Shown in pieces: positions 25,689 to 33,624 of a DNA stretch of 64,000 nt. The stretch is from NCBI GenBank assembly GCA_023957575.1, contig JAMLGU010000004.1:290308-354307 (forward strand), given 5' to 3'. The DNA comes from Chitinophagaceae bacterium. Its GTDB lineage: Bacteria; Bacteroidota; Bacteroidia; Chitinophagales; Chitinophagaceae. Under the pieces are notes generated by a model. The model did no database searches and had not been told where the DNA came from. It was given only the letters and a program-made list of their open reading frames with translations. Within the stretch, counting starts at the first letter, position 1. Each line of letters opens with the position of its first letter. Position numbers and translations under genes: made by a program.

Positions 25689-27184
25689 ATCAAATTCTTA
25701 ATAGTTGCCAAGATTTCCGCACTTTCTTCATCCAACACCTTCATTTCTTCCAAAATTTCTTGTGGTGAGCGAAGTCGAACCACTTCCTTTTTGTTCTGGT
25801 TCTTTACGCTCAAATCAAAGGTGTTTGTGTCAATATTTTCGCTATTTACTAACCACGAATTGTCACCATCGGCAAATGTCTTTTGCAAAAGCACAAAATC
25901 CTTTAAATCTTCATCATTCAGCGGATTGGTTTTACCCATGTTCCGTCCCGGATCCAATTGGTAATACCAAATCTTTTTGGTCGGCTCACCTTTGGTAAAG
26001 AACAACACTACCGTTTTTACTCCTGCACCTAAAAATGTTCCTGCTGGCATATCCAAAATGGTGTGCAGATTACAACTCTCCAGCAAATACTTTAGCAAGG
26101 AAACCGAAGCATTGTCGGCATTACTCAAAAAAGTGTTTTTAATGACAATAGCCGCTCGTCCGCCTGCTTTCAGACTTTTGATAAAATGTTGTAAGAATAA
26201 AGAAGCCGTTTCACCTGTTTTGATATCGAAGTTTTGTTGCACTTCTTTTCGTTCTTTTCCGCCAAATGGTGGATTGGCAAGAATTACATGGTAACGGTCT
26301 TTTTCCTGAATGTCTCTGATATTTTCGGTCAGCGTATTGGTGTGAATGATGTTTGGGGCTTCAATACCGTGTAATATCATATTCATTACACCAATGATGT
26401 ATGCTAAGTTCTTTTTCTCTTTTCCGTAAAATGTGTTTTCCTGTAAGGTTTTCAGGTTGGCTGTGTTTTTCTCCATGCGGTCATATATGTATGCGTAGGC
26501 TTCGCACAAGAAGCCCGCACTTCCGCAAGCGGCATCATATACCTTTTCACCCATCTGCGGATTGATCACTTCGATCATAGCACGAATCAAAGGTCGTGGT
26601 GTGTAATATTGGCCGCCATTGCGACCGGCATTACCCATGTTTTTGATTTTCGTTTCATACAAGTGGCTAAGTTCATGCTTGTCTTTAGAACTGCCGAATG
26701 GCAGTTCATCAGTCATTTCAATAATTTCACGAAGATTGTAGCCACTTTTAACCTTGTTTTTCAGTTCGCTAAAAATTTCACCGATTTTATATTCAATGGA
26801 TTTGGGGTTATCACTTGCCTTCTGCTTGAAGCTTGCCAAATAAGGAAATAGCTTCAAGTCCACAAATTGCACCAAGTCAGGTCCGGTCATGGCTTTGTGG
26901 TGGTCCAGTTCGGCAAGCTCACCGTCCTTCATTCTGGATTTTGGTGACGGCCTCTGAGCCTGTCGAAGAGGCATTGCCTAATTTGGCCAACGGTATTGCT
27001 CGTCCAAAATGTATTGATATTCTTTTCCTTCCAAAGCGGCTTCATCCGCTTTTTCACTTTCCAATTGGTCAATGTAACGCAAGAACAACACCCAAGAGGT
27101 TTGTTCAATGAAGTCCAGTTCTCTGTCTGCACCTGCGTCCTTGTAAAGTATATCATCTATGTTTTTAAAAGTCTGTTCAAACAT
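25685..27184 (-). pseudogene. hsdM: Type I restriction methylase subunit HsdM, interrupted by a TAG
   Basis: The N-terminal part (26978-27184: MFEQTFKNIDDILYKDAGAD, SWVLFLRYIDQLE) ends at TAG 26978-26980 in EQYRWPN-stop-A, where relatives have Trp. The same frame continues from the next ATG to 25685 with the methylase: GQYYTPRPLIRAMIEVI, VYDAACGSAGFLCEAYAYIY (motif I), VILANPPFGG (motif IV, NPPF) and LDMPAGTFLGAGVKTVVLFF. An in-frame palindromic element (PLRQAQRPSPKSRMKDGELA) is inserted right after the stop. A protein starting at 26974 would lack the N-terminal helical domain. Without readthrough the methylase is probably inactive. Confidence 0.9.
26909..26972 (+). repeat. Two palindromic elements inserted in frame in hsdM
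   Basis: TTCGGCAAGCTCACCGTCC starts at 26909, and CCTCTGAGCCTGTCGAAGAGG (arms CCTCT/AGAGG) lies at 26951-26971. Both belong to the TTCGRCAAGCTC family seen in hsdR. Between them they add about 20 residues to HsdM relative to its family. Confidence 0.7.
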
Positions 27185-27291
27185 CTTTTTTTAGTTTCTA
27201 TTTCTGTCTCTGTTATACGTTGGCAAAATTACTCACGATATTTTAAAATTTTATCGATATTTGTGAATCGCTTCGCTTATTTTAAGCTCTT

Positions 27292-27549
27292 TTAGATTTT
27301 TTGTTTGGGCTTTTGCGTGTCGGAAAAAACAAAAGTGCTTGAATGTACGTTGGTTCTTTCAGCATGTTGCCAAACAGCGTCAATTACTAAAATTTTTCTA
27401 TTTTTAAATGTCTGCCCGTTTTCCCTAAGCCATTCTCTCGCTTCGGTAAAGTCGGGTAGGTAAACACTATCAACTGCCTTTTTGCTACAAGATACAATAA
27501 ATACTACTGATAATAGCAGAAAAAAGCGTAGAATGGAAATAGGTTTCAT
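27292..27549 (-). CDS. Small lipoprotein, paralogue of the fragment at 38.6 kb
   Basis: With the ATG at 27549 the protein starts MKPISILRFFLLLSVVFIVSC, a lipoprotein signal with Cys21. The mature part contains FTEAREWLRENGQTFKN. This TEARxWLRENG block recurs in the frame at 38568-38841, so two members of one family occur in the window. The region after residue 50 (KILVIDAVWQHAERT) is basic and ends KPKQKI. Function unknown; it may be the N-terminal part of a larger secreted family. Confidence 0.55.
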   Translation of the reverse strand: MKPISILRFFLLLSVVFIVSCSKKAVDSVYLPDFTEAREWLRENGQTFKNRKILVIDAVWQHAERTNVHSSTFVFSDTQKPKQKI

Positions 27550-27680
27550 AAAACAATCATGAACGACAATCATCAAAAGACTGAAAAACAGAAGGAGATA
27601 CGGAACCACCATTACCATTCATTTCTAAAAAATTTCCTTCAAAAGCCTTGGGAGGGTAAATTTCACCATCACGATTTGTA

Positions 27681-28103
27681 TCAGATCTTCTTTTTATTAA
27701 TCTTATATTGGCTTTTGGAAAGGCTATCCAAAAACTTACTTTTCATTATGTCTATAAGATATCCTAATGGGCGCTTTCCTTGTGCACCTTCGGCCCTGTC
27801 AATGCCTTCAATAGAATCTAATTTCATTTTATCATTATCAATTGTAGTAAAACTATCAATTAAATGATAATCTTCTTCAAATAAAATAGGTTCGGCAAAA
27901 CCACTATTATCTTTTCCAATTATTTCTTTTACAGCATCAGAATAGTTATACCCTTTTAATAGCAACATTCTAATATAGGTAAGCTTAAACTGTTTAATAT
28001 AAATTTTTTTCATTTGACCATTAGAAAAAGAACGTGAGTGATAACTACAACTCGTTCCCATAATGAGTACAATAAAAACAAATTTGAATATATATTTAAT
28101 CAT
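27681..28103 (-). CDS. Small lipoprotein, possible immunity-type protein (paralogue of 28534-28965)
   Basis: The start at 28103 yields MIKYIFKFVFIVLIMGTSC, a lipoprotein signal. The mature part shares a long pattern with the gene two positions upstream: FKLTYIRMLLLKGYNYSDAV, DNSGFAEPILFEEDYHLID and DKMKLDSIEGIDRAEGAQGK. The layout (helical YxxxxxLxxxY, a D-x-SGFxEP block, then DS) faintly recalls Tai4-type amidase immunity lipoproteins; that is only an inference. It overlaps the preceding gene's 3' end and is part of a three-gene run. Confidence 0.6.
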   Translation of the reverse strand: MIKYIFKFVFIVLIMGTSCSYHSRSFSNGQMKKIYIKQFKLTYIRMLLLKGYNYSDAVKEIIGKDNSGFAEPILFEEDYHLIDSFTTIDNDKMKLDSIEGIDRAEGAQGKRPLGYLIDIMKSKFLDSLSKSQYKINKKKI

Positions 28104-28126
28104 TGCTAAACAAATGAATTTATTTT

Positions 28127-28528
28127 TCAATACCTTCCTTTTCTTCTTATAAGTTTTATTTCCTTTAAAATTTTCTTTGACAGCTCTTTGTTTTCATAGT
28201 AGCCTAATAGGTCAATAAAAATAGGTTTTTTACCTCTGTAATCCAATAGTTCGTGCGGCTCTATTTTATCAGCCCTTCTTTTTGCTTCATTATCCAAATA
28301 ATCACCTAATTCACCTAAGATTGAAAAGCCGGACAAATCCATTAATACCCCGGCCGAAGCATCATTCATAAACAATGAGTCATTATTATAAGCATATTGT
28401 AAGGATTTATAAAATATATATTCCAGATATATCTCATTTTTGTCAATATAACCTTTGGGCTTTGTGGCAGTACAGGCACAAAAAAGAGTAATCATAGGGA
28501 GTATAATTAAATAATATTTTGCTTTCAT
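28127..28528 (-). CDS. Small lipoprotein of the same cluster
   Basis: Starts MKAKYYLIILPMITLFCAC (lipobox Cys18 or 19). The mature sequence has FYKSLQYAYNNDSLFMNDAS, AGVLMDLSGFSI and LDNEAKRRADKIEP, a helical pattern similar in outline to its two neighbours but without close sequence identity. It follows the 28534 gene by 5 bp. Function unknown; periplasmic immunity is a possibility because of size, signal and family duplication, but no effector gene is adjacent. Confidence 0.6.
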   Translation of the reverse strand: MKAKYYLIILPMITLFCACTATKPKGYIDKNEIYLEYIFYKSLQYAYNNDSLFMNDASAGVLMDLSGFSILGELGDYLDNEAKRRADKIEPHELLDYRGKKPIFIDLLGYYENKELSKKILKEIKLIRRKGRY

Positions 28529-28533
28529 TTTGA

Positions 28534-28965
28534 TTATCTATGATGCTTCATGTAATTGTTAAATCTTTGTTTTATAAATAGATTAAATTTTTTGTCATTT
28601 AGTTTTTCATAAATGAAATATAATGGTGCTTTACCCTCAGCCCCCTCTCCAACAGCTCCTCCCAGACTTTCAATAGAATCTTTTTGTATTTGTAAATAAT
28701 CTGAACGAATAATACTGTCAATCAATAAATAGTCTTCATTCGGTAAATACGGATCAGAAAAACCACTATGATCCAATTTTAAAACCTCGTTAATAGCTTC
28801 AGAATTATTATAGCTTATTCTAAGTGCTCTTTTTAAATATGTCGTTTTAAAAGCATAAAAATAACTTTCCTTCTCTTGCTTTTTGGTATAATTATAAGAG
28901 TCATTTTTACATTGAATAAAAATTGCAAAAGCTGAAAAAAGAAGAATCTTGAATAATTTCTTCAT
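28534..28965 (-). CDS. Small lipoprotein, paralogue of 27681-28103
   Basis: The ATG at 28965 gives MKKLFKILLFSAFAIFIQC with Cys19; the frame is open to 29028. It shares FKTTYLKRALRISYNNSEAI, LDHSGFSDPYLPNEDYLLID and KDSIESLGGAVGEGAEGKAP with the gene at 27681, about one third identical by eye. First gene of a three-gene leftward run of lipoproteins with tight spacing, so likely an operon that grew by duplication. Confidence 0.6.
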   Translation of the reverse strand: MKKLFKILLFSAFAIFIQCKNDSYNYTKKQEKESYFYAFKTTYLKRALRISYNNSEAINEVLKLDHSGFSDPYLPNEDYLLIDSIIRSDYLQIQKDSIESLGGAVGEGAEGKAPLYFIYEKLNDKKFNLFIKQRFNNYMKHHR

Positions 28966-29090
28966 TACTAGTTTAATCATATTATCTGTTTTGTTAAAAG
29001 ACAAAATAATAATGGTTAAAATAAACAAGGAAATGGAACCTTGATAAATTGACGTAGTAAAACTTTAAACCGAATTACAAAACTTTTTCT

Positions 29091-31244
29091 CTACCGCACC
29101 ATCTTCATTTCATCTATCAGATTTTTTGCTCCTGCAAATTTGTCCACAATAAAAAGCACATACCTGATGTCCACCATAATATTGCGGCAAATGGACGGGT
29201 CATAATTGATGTCGCTCATGGTGCCTTCCCAAGCCCGGTCAAAATTTAAACCTATCAGATTGCCATTGGCATCTAATGCAGGGCTGCCACTATTGCCACC
29301 GGTAGTATGGTTGGAGGCTATAAAACAAACCGGCACTTTTCCATTAACACTGTATTGTCCGTAGTCTTTTGCCTTGTACAGCTCACGCAGTTTTTGAGGC
29401 ACGTCAAATTCATAATCTCCGGGTACATATTTTTCCATTACACCATCTAAATAGGTAAACGGATAATAATATTTACCATCAGCCGGATAAAAGCCCTTCA
29501 CGTTTCCATAAGCCACCCTTAGCGTACTGTTGGCATCAGGATAAAAAGTTTTGCTTTTCATCACCGCCATTTGGGCCTGCATATAACTGCGTTGCAAATC
29601 ATTGATTTTTTCCTGCAACCTGTCTCCATTTACTTTTACGTTTTTGTTGTAAAAACTACCGCACTCACTCACAATTTGTCCCATCACATCCGTTGCTGCC
29701 AAATTGTATAGTTCATCCGGATTGTTTTTAAGCAGGTTCATCACCTGTTCCCTATTTACAAAAGCCGATTTGGCATACACGTCTTCTGCCCATTTCTTAT
29801 AATCATAATTAAAAGTTTTTACTCTTTCTAATATTTGCGGACTTACAAATGCAGGATCATTTTTTTCCACATACATCTGCATCATGGCAGCAAACAAATC
29901 TTTGTCCACCTGTTTGTTATAATCTTTGAAAAAATCAGGTAGCTGATTGATTTCATTAATCAGTTTTTCTGAATATCTACCTTTTTCTTTTTTATCCCGT
30001 TCGATGCGGAGTGCATTTATCCTGTTTATCAAGCTGTACAGTTCAATTTTACCTGTCGTTTCAATATATACATCTTTCGCATAATTATAAGGTTTAATCT
30101 CTTTGTAAGCCTCAGTAATTTCAGGCAGAACGTGTTGGTATTTAGATTTTAACGTAGGGTTTGTATTTAATAATTTAAGAAATTCTGCTTCATATTTTTT
30201 CTTTTTTCCTACTCCGTCTGTTTTTGTCAATCCCAATACTTCGCCCTGCCATTTTTTCCAGGCATTGGCAATACTTGCATATTTTTTTGCGTATTGAATT
30301 TTAATACCTTCATCACTGCGCATATACTTATCCATAATGCCCAAAGCATTTGTACGGATATCAATCTTTATGGGATCGCTGCTGTTCACAATCTCTTCCA
30401 CCGCTATGGCAGGCAGATACTCCTGAGTGCGACCGGGAAAGCCAAATATCATGGTGAAATCATTTTCCTTTGTTCCCTTTAAAGATATGGTCAATGACTT
30501 TTTTGGTTTATAAGGAACATTATCCGGAGAATAGCCTGCAGGCTTATTGTTTTTATCGGCATAAATGCGAAACATACTAAAGTCGCCTGTATGCCTGGGC
30601 CAGGTCCAGTTGTCGGTGTCTTTTCCAAAATTCCCGATTGAAGATGGAGGCGCCCCTACTAAGCGCACATCTTTATATGTTTCCGTAATAAATCTATAAT
30701 ACTGATTACCATCAAAAAATGCTCTGATTAAAATATCCTGATAAGATTCAACGGGCGTAGCTTTCTTTAATGCATCCATATTTTTTGCAATCGTTTTTTG
30801 TTTTTCTCTTTCACTCATATTATCAGTTACATTGGTCAGTATTGCTTTAGTAACATCATCAATGCGTACAATAAAAGTTACAAACAGATCGGGATTAGGT
30901 AATTCCATCCCTAAATTTTTGGCCCAGAAACCATCTCTCAGTAAATTATTATCAATAGTAGAATGGCTTTGAATAGAAGCAAATCCACAGTGATGATTGG
31001 TCAATACCAAACCCTGATCCGAAATAACTTCTCCGGTACAAAATCCTCCAAAACTTACAATAGCATCTTTCAGACTTCCTTTGTTTACATTATAAATATC
31101 CTTGGCGCTGATCTTCATGCCTAACGATTTCATTCTTTTTTCATTGAGCTGCTCCAATAATTGCGGCAGCCACATACCCTCATCAGCAAACGAAACAAAC
31201 CTGAAACAAACAAGCAGTAAAAAGAAAAACAAACACTTCTTCAT
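29091..31244 (-). CDS. S46-family dipeptidyl-peptidase, DPP11-like
   Basis: S46 peptidases release dipeptides from oligopeptides in the periplasm. A signal peptide is evident from the ATG at 31244 (MKKCLFFFLLLVCFRFVSFA; mature DEGMWLPQLLEQLNEKRM, the family start). The catalytic His is in VLTNHHCGFASIQ and the Ser in HTTGGNSGSPALDANG. The S1-pocket region reads GLNFDRAWEGTMSDINYDP, with Arg where DPP7 has Gly; in studied enzymes that Arg gives specificity for Asp/Glu at P1 (DPP11). Length 717 aa is usual. No promoter sequence stands out. Candidate oriC lies upstream. Confidence 0.93.
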   Translation of the reverse strand: MKKCLFFFLLLVCFRFVSFADEGMWLPQLLEQLNEKRMKSLGMKISAKDIYNVNKGSLKDAIVSFGGFCTGEVISDQGLVLTNHHCGFASIQSHSTIDNNLLRDGFWAKNLGMELPNPDLFVTFIVRIDDVTKAILTNVTDNMSEREKQKTIAKNMDALKKATPVESYQDILIRAFFDGNQYYRFITETYKDVRLVGAPPSSIGNFGKDTDNWTWPRHTGDFSMFRIYADKNNKPAGYSPDNVPYKPKKSLTISLKGTKENDFTMIFGFPGRTQEYLPAIAVEEIVNSSDPIKIDIRTNALGIMDKYMRSDEGIKIQYAKKYASIANAWKKWQGEVLGLTKTDGVGKKKKYEAEFLKLLNTNPTLKSKYQHVLPEITEAYKEIKPYNYAKDVYIETTGKIELYSLINRINALRIERDKKEKGRYSEKLINEINQLPDFFKDYNKQVDKDLFAAMMQMYVEKNDPAFVSPQILERVKTFNYDYKKWAEDVYAKSAFVNREQVMNLLKNNPDELYNLAATDVMGQIVSECGSFYNKNVKVNGDRLQEKINDLQRSYMQAQMAVMKSKTFYPDANSTLRVAYGNVKGFYPADGKYYYPFTYLDGVMEKYVPGDYEFDVPQKLRELYKAKDYGQYSVNGKVPVCFIASNHTTGGNSGSPALDANGNLIGLNFDRAWEGTMSDINYDPSICRNIMVDIRYVLFIVDKFAGAKNLIDEMKMVR

Positions 31245-31322
31245 AAACTTTAATTTAAAATAATGCACAAATGATATTTAATTTGAATTTACGGCAACCA
31301 AAAAGCTAAAATTTCTAATTAT

Positions 31323-31740
31323 TTCTCCACAAATATATGTGAATAAGCCCGCATAATTGTGTATAAATGACTGTGAAACGTGAGTATGAAACAGAATAGA
31401 AAGCCCAAAACTAAAATTCAATACAACAATATCCTCACCTATGCCCATAACCCTGATTTTATGCCGCAACTATTAACAAAAAATGTTTAATAAAATTTTC
31501 AAAACTTATTCAATTCACAATTTTTGGCACAAGGTGGAAAACAGCCTCTTTTCTTTCATAATTAACCAACTAGATTGTGGATTTCTGCGTCAAACATGTT
31601 AATAACTTAAAAGTTATACTTTTGTAAATCGAAAGTGTGAAGATTTATCCACAAATCCACAACCCTAATAATAATAGGTGTTTTATAAAAATATATAATA
31701 CTTATTATTATTAGTATTAAAAATAATTAAAAAAAACTTT
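31323..31740 (+). other. Candidate chromosomal replication origin (DnaA boxes plus AT-rich tract)
   Basis: DnaA boxes: exact TTATCCACA at 31645-31653, one-mismatch TTCTCCACA at 31323-31331 and TGTGTATAA (inverted) at 31358-31366, and two-mismatch copies at 31576-31584 (inverted) and 31653-31661, the last directly abutting the exact box. Right after these come CCC, then TAATAATAATAG, resembling the DnaA-trio of bacterial unwinding elements, and then about 80 bp of nearly pure A/T to 31740. The arrangement (paired boxes, C-run, trios, AT-rich tract) is that of an oriC. It occupies a 550-bp gene-free stretch between two divergent genes. Skew data are needed, so this stays a candidate. Confidence 0.45.
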
Positions 31741-31742
31741 GA

Positions 31743-31773
31743 TTGCAAAAACTGAAATCAGTTTGTAACATTG
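31743..31773 (+). promoter_or_regulatory. nadA promoter with an internal palindromic operator
   Basis: TTG at 31743-31745 and TAACATTG at 31766-31773 are 20 nt apart, the Bacteroidota sigma-A spacing. Between them lies the perfect palindrome AAACTGAAATCAGTTT (31749-31764; 7-bp arms, AA centre), well placed for a repressor of the NAD genes. Start codon 22 bp downstream. Confidence 0.55.
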
Positions 31774-31794
31774 CAGTCGTAAATCAAAAAAGCT

Positions 31795-32805
31795 ATGACA
31801 ACTGAAGTTTTACAAACCGCCATGAGTAACCTTGAAGAAAATGGTTTTTTGGATATTCCCATTGACCCTACTCTCGATTTGTTTGAAGAGATTGAAAAAC
31901 TGAAAAAAGAAAAGAATGCAGTCATTCTGGCGCACTACTATCAAGAGGCTGATATTCAGGACATTGCAGATTATATTGGAGATAGTTTGGGTCTGGCACA
32001 GCAGGCTGAAAAAACAGATGCCGACATGATTGTTTTTGCCGGTGTGCATTTCATGGCCGAAACAGCCAAGATACTGAATCCAACCAAAAAAGTTTTGATT
32101 CCCGATTTAAAAGCAGGTTGTTCCTTGAGCGACAGTTGCCCGCCGGAATTGTTCAAAAAATTTAAAGATGAGCATCCCGATCATGTGGTGATTACCTACA
32201 TCAACTGCAGCGCCGGTATGAAGGCGCTGAGCGATGTGATTTGCACCAGCAGTAATGCTAAGATTTTAGTGGAAAATTATCCGGAAGATCAAAAAATAAT
32301 TTTTGCGCCCGATAGAAATTTAGGGGCTTATCTCAACAAAACACTGAACCGCAATATGGTATTGTGGAACGGTTCCTGTCAGGTACATGAAATTTTCAGT
32401 CTTGAGAAAATTACAAAACTCATTCAGGAAAATCCTGATGCCAAATTTATAGCACACCCTGAGTGTGAAGAACCGATTTTGCGTCTGGCTGATTATGTGG
32501 CTTCTACAACGGGTTTGCTCAAATATACCATCAATAATGAAGCAACTAAATTTATTGTTGCCACCGAAGCAGGTATTCTGCACCAGATGATAAAGGCAAG
32601 CCCCGAAAAGACATTTATTCCGGCGCCGCCTGATAATGCCTGTGCCTGCAATGATTGTCCGTTTATGAAGCGAAATACATTGGAAAAAATTTATCTGGCA
32701 ATGAAGTATGAACAACCGGAAATTCTGATGGATGAAGAACTCAGGTTGGCAGCCAAAAAGCCGATAGATAAAATGCTGGAGATGAGTGCAGCTGCAGGAC
32801 TGTAG
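31795..32805 (+). CDS. nadA: Quinolinate synthase NadA
   Basis: NadA condenses iminoaspartate with dihydroxyacetone phosphate to give quinolinate, the first committed compound of de novo NAD synthesis, using a 4Fe-4S cluster. Signature segments: [67 protein letters not shown] and the C-terminal [18 protein letters not shown]. Cysteines at the cluster positions are all present. Length 336 aa. Start at 31795, preceded by AAAAAAG. A promoter with a palindromic operator lies directly upstream; nadB and nadC are not in the window. It is followed 18 bp later by comF. Confidence 0.96.
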   Translation: MTTEVLQTAMSNLEENGFLDIPIDPTLDLFEEIEKLKKEKNAVILAHYYQEADIQDIADYIGDSLGLAQQAEKTDADMIVFAGVHFMAETAKILNPTKKVLIPDLKAGCSLSDSCPPELFKKFKDEHPDHVVITYINCSAGMKALSDVICTSSNAKILVENYPEDQKIIFAPDRNLGAYLNKTLNRNMVLWNGSCQVHEIFSLEKITKLIQENPDAKFIAHPECEEPILRLADYVASTTGLLKYTINNEATKFIVATEAGILHQMIKASPEKTFIPAPPDNACACNDCPFMKRNTLEKIYLAMKYEQPEILMDEELRLAAKKPIDKMLEMSAAAGL

Positions 32806-32823
32806 AAAATACATTTACAGTTA

Positions 32824-33528
32824 ATGAAATTCTTTTCAGCAATAAAAGAATCCCTGCTTCATTTGCTTTACCCGCATGTGTGTGAAGGCTGTGGCAATGA
32901 TGGTTTATCGCCAGATAGTCGTCTTTGTGTGAGGTGTATTCATGATTTACCTGTAACCGGGTTTGAAAAACATGCTTTTAATCCGGTTGAAAAAATGTTG
33001 ACCGGTAGAATTCAGTTTGAGAAAGCAACAGCCCAATTTTATTTTACCAAAGAAGGATTGATGCAAACGCTGATGCATCGTTTCAAATATAAAGGAAATT
33101 CAGATTTAGGAAAACAATTGGGTGTACTCATGGGTATGCAGTTAAGCGAAAGCAATCGTTTTGATGATATTGATGTATTGGTGCCTTTGCCGTTGTTTGA
33201 AAATAAGGAAAGACAACGTGGTTATAATCAGTCAACTGTTTTGTGTAAAGGAATTGCTGAAGTAATGCAGCTGCCCATCATTGAAGATGCGGTAATCAGA
33301 CCTATGCATACCGATACCCAAACAAAAAAAAGCAGGATTGAACGCTGGAAAAATATGGAAGGAAAATTTCAGCTTGTTGATGGTTCTAAAATTTCCGGAA
33401 AGCATATTTTATTAGTGGATGATGTGATAACCACAGGCGCTACAGTAGAATCTTGTGCAACAGCGCTTCTTGAAGAAGCCAATGTAAAAGTGAGTATTGC
33501 TGCTTTGTGTATGGCTTCGTATGTTTGA
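32824..33528 (+). CDS. ComF-family phosphoribosyltransferase-like protein
   Basis: An N-terminal zinc finger (CEGCGNDGLSPDSRLCVRCI, residues 19-39) is followed by a type I phosphoribosyltransferase fold with KYKGNSDLGKQLG, VLVPLPLFENKERQRGYNQS, and the PRPP loop ILLVDDVITTGATVESC. This is the ComF/GntX organisation, linked to DNA uptake and to recycling of DNA-derived material; the exact activity is not established. Length 234 aa. It lies 18 bp behind nadA and is probably cotranscribed. Confidence 0.9.
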   Translation: MKFFSAIKESLLHLLYPHVCEGCGNDGLSPDSRLCVRCIHDLPVTGFEKHAFNPVEKMLTGRIQFEKATAQFYFTKEGLMQTLMHRFKYKGNSDLGKQLGVLMGMQLSESNRFDDIDVLVPLPLFENKERQRGYNQSTVLCKGIAEVMQLPIIEDAVIRPMHTDTQTKKSRIERWKNMEGKFQLVDGSKISGKHILLVDDVITTGATVESCATALLEEANVKVSIAALCMASYV

Positions 33529-33585
33529 TTTTTGCGTACATTGTGAATAAAGTACACCATTCAAAAATACCCCGAAAGAATTATG

Positions 33586-33593
33586 TAAATTTG
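33586..33593 (+). promoter_or_regulatory. -7 element (TAAATTTG) of the R-M operon
   Basis: TAAATTTG fits TAnnTTTG and lies 31 bp before the methylase ATG. No convincing -33 element is seen. Confidence 0.5.
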
Positions 33594-33624
33594 TTGTATC
33601 AAATGTAATAAATAAAAAGATAGA

